From Thermoanaerobacterales bacterium (lineage in GTDB: Bacteria > Actinomycetota > Acidimicrobiia > Acidimicrobiales > JACDCH01): DNA of 31,807 bases. The position numbers and the translations under genes were made by a program. A model generated the notes under the pieces. It had not been told where the DNA came from and ran no database searches. It was given only the letters and a program-made list of their open reading frames with translations. The stretch is taken from positions 1-31,807 of the forward strand of contig PKRH01000027.1 of NCBI GenBank assembly GCA_017577565.1, written 5' to 3'. Positions 30,693 to 31,807 of the stretch are shown here, one piece after another (the first letter of the stretch is position 1; every line of letters starts with the position of its first letter).

Positions 30693-30713
30693 GTGACCAG
30701 GGGTCAGCGGTGA
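30693..30713 (+). CDS. Possible six-codon leaderless leader ORF
   Basis: GTG-ACC-AGG-GGT-CAG-CGG-TGA would encode VTRGQR. It begins at the position where a transcript from the TACGGT box should start, and its TGA overlaps the next gene's GTG as GTGA, the same overlap used by seven junctions in this window. It also contains the AGGGG ribosome binding site of the next gene. It could be a translational-coupling peptide or pure chance; the product itself has no visible function. Confidence 0.25.
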   Translation: MTRGQR

Positions 30714-31807
30714 GCCGAGGGCTGGACGCGCCGCCCGCCGCGCCGGCGGCCACGACACCGGGGGCGACCGGCCGGTCGCCGGGGGTCGCGGTCGCCCTCG
30801 TGGCGGCGCCCCTGCTCGCGCTCCTGCGGTGGTGGCAGCTCCACGGGCGGGCGCCGCTCACCTGGCAGGACACCGAGGACTTCGCGGCCATGGCCGAGGC
30901 GCCCTGGTCCAGCCGGTCGCTGTGGGCGGGCATCCGCCCGCCCGGGGTGCCGGTGCTCCTGCGCCTGGTCGGCGGCGACTGGTCACGCTACGTGGCGCTG
31001 CAGGCCGCGCTCGCCGTGGCCTGCTGGACCGCCCTGGCCGCGTCGGTGGCCACGGTCGTGCGGGGGCGGGGCCGGTGGGTGGCGGCCGCGGCGGTCGTGG
31101 CGCTGGCCACCACGACCCCGGTGACGATGTGGGAGCGGTCGGTGCTCTCCGAGTCGCCCGCCCTGTCGCTGCTCGCCCTGACGGTGGCGGCCGGCCTCCA
31201 GGTCGCCCGGTCGCCCGGCCGGTGGACGGTGCTCGGGACCGTGGCCGCCGGGGCCGCGTGGCTGGCGGTGCGGGACAGCCACGCTGCGGTCGCGCTGGCC
31301 GGCGGCGCCGCGGCGCTCGTGGCGGCGGCCGGGGCTTGGATCCGCGCCCGGCGCGCCGGTCTCCCCCCGGGCCCGGGCGGGGCCCCGCGCTGGGCGTGGC
31401 CGCTGGCCGCCCTGGGGGTGGCGGCGCTCGGGCTCGGCGGCCTGGCGATGGCCGGCTCGGCCCGGGGCGACCGCGACGCCTTCCCGACCCGCAACGTCTA
31501 CGCCGTCCGGATCCTGCCCTACCCCGAGCGGGTGCGGTGGTTCGCCGACCACGGGATGCCCCAGGCCGAGCACTTCCTCGGGCCCGACCGGCGGGCGCCC
31601 GCCGTCCCGCGCCGCCCGGCCCCCGGCGTCGCCGGCCCCCCCCGCGACCCCCCGCCCCAGCCCCGGCGCCGGGGGGGGGCGCCGGCGGGGCGCCCCCCCC
31701 CCCCCCGCCACCTGGCCCCCCCCCCCCGCCTACTGCTGGCCGAGCCCGTCCCGAGCCCCGAGCCGGCCCTCAACCACCCCCCGCGCCGCCGGGGCTGTTA
31801 CCGGCGC
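30710..31807 (+). CDS. Polytopic membrane protein, possible glycosyltransferase (3' partial, end disturbed)
   Basis: Runs off the right edge; 366 codons are visible. After a Pro/Ala-rich start (MSRGLDAPPAAPAATTPG) there is a first hydrophobic helix (VAVALVAAPLLALLRWW). A loop with TWQDTEDFAAMAEAPWSSRSLWAGIRPPGVPVLLRL follows, then about five more helices (ALQAALAVACWTALAASV, WVAAAAVVALATTTPV, SPALSLLALTVAAGLQV, VLGTVAAGAAWLAV and PLAALGVAALGLGGLAMAG). The layout, with an acidic motif in the first external loop and R-P-P-G-VP, resembles GT-C/PMT-type membrane proteins, but I do not recognise the family. Up to about residue 285 the sequence is normal; beyond ~31570 it turns into Pro/Arg runs coded by homopolymers, which is probably sequencing error. 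The true frame and end are therefore unknown. Confidence 0.6.
   Translation, partial: MSRGLDAPPAAPAATTPGATGRSPGVAVALVAAPLLALLRWWQLHGRAPLTWQDTEDFAAMAEAPWSSRSLWAGIRPPGVPVLLRLVGGDWSRYVALQAALAVACWTALAASVATVVRGRGRWVAAAAVVALATTTPVTMWERSVLSESPALSLLALTVAAGLQVARSPGRWTVLGTVAAGAAWLAVRDSHAAVALAGGAAALVAAAGAWIRARRAGLPPGPGGAPRWAWPLAALGVAALGLGGLAMAGSARGDRDAFPTRNVYAVRILPYPERVRWFADHGMPQAEHFLGPDRRAPAVPRRPAPGVAGPPRDPPPQPRRRGGAPAGRPPPPRHLAPPPRLLLAEPVPSPEPALNHPPRRRGCYRR
31570..31807. other. Homopolymer-rich, low-reliability contig end
   Basis: Runs of C8 (31636-31643), G9 (31671-31679), C14 (31693-31706) and C12 (31716-31727) appear in the last ~230 bases, while the rest of the window rarely exceeds six in a row. 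They lie in the coding frame of a membrane protein and turn it into poly-Pro, so base insertions or miscalls are likely. Annotation here should not be trusted. Confidence 0.75.

Overview
The window is about 31.8 kb of very GC-rich DNA (roughly 72-75% G+C by eye), densely packed, with GTG starts about as common as ATG. The gene order is the bacterial core cluster tig-clpP-clpX-folC-ndk-mreBCD-mrdA-rodA ... radical SAM/DUF2344-rne-rplU-rpmA-obgE-proB. Together with a PknG-type kinase module and leaderless promoters of the form TAnnnT plus 7-9 nt plus start codon, this points to a high-GC actinobacterium. A complete mreBCD/mrdA/rodA set and a single clpP at this locus make me suspect the class Acidimicrobiia, but that is inference; there is no rRNA gene to confirm it.

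Left part (1-4073): the 3' end of a PknG-like Ser/Thr kinase gene, a zinc-ribbon PP2C phosphatase, a von Willebrand A protein and a zinc-ribbon FHA protein, all overlapping by 1-4 nt and so probably one translationally coupled operon for phospho-Thr signalling. Next comes a lipoprotein of unknown function (4217-6025) with its own promoter and a structured leader, followed by hairpin terminators. Convergent to it is a DUF427 protein (6127-6858, minus), and then tRNA-Gly(UCC) and tRNA-Pro(UGG), both on the minus strand.

Centre (7496-18608): trigger factor, ClpP and ClpX (protein folding and turnover), FolC (folate polyglutamylation), Ndk (NTP supply), and then the cell-elongation operon mreB-mreC-mreD-mrdA(PBP2)-rodA. 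The elongation genes encode the actin-like scaffold, its membrane partners, the transpeptidase and the SEDS glycosyltransferase.

Right part (18679-31807): a small cell-envelope island holds a GT2 polyprenyl-phosphate glycosyltransferase, a SAM methyltransferase and a convergent GT-C-like membrane protein. It is followed by the radical SAM/DUF2344 pair of unknown function, RNase E/G, ribosomal proteins L21 and L27, the ribosome-assembly GTPase Obg, and ProB. The window ends inside a second polytopic membrane protein whose last ~230 bp are disturbed by long C and G homopolymers, probably a contig-end artefact.

I found no CRISPR array, insertion sequence, integrase or phage gene. Most of the window is ordinary core genome. 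The parts that deserve a second look are the PknG/PP2C/vWA/FHA module, the leaderless-promoter pattern, the structured leader of the lipoprotein gene, a ~120-bp imperfect inverted repeat next to tRNA-Gly, a degenerate G4 motif in Obg, and a six-codon leaderless ORF before the last gene.
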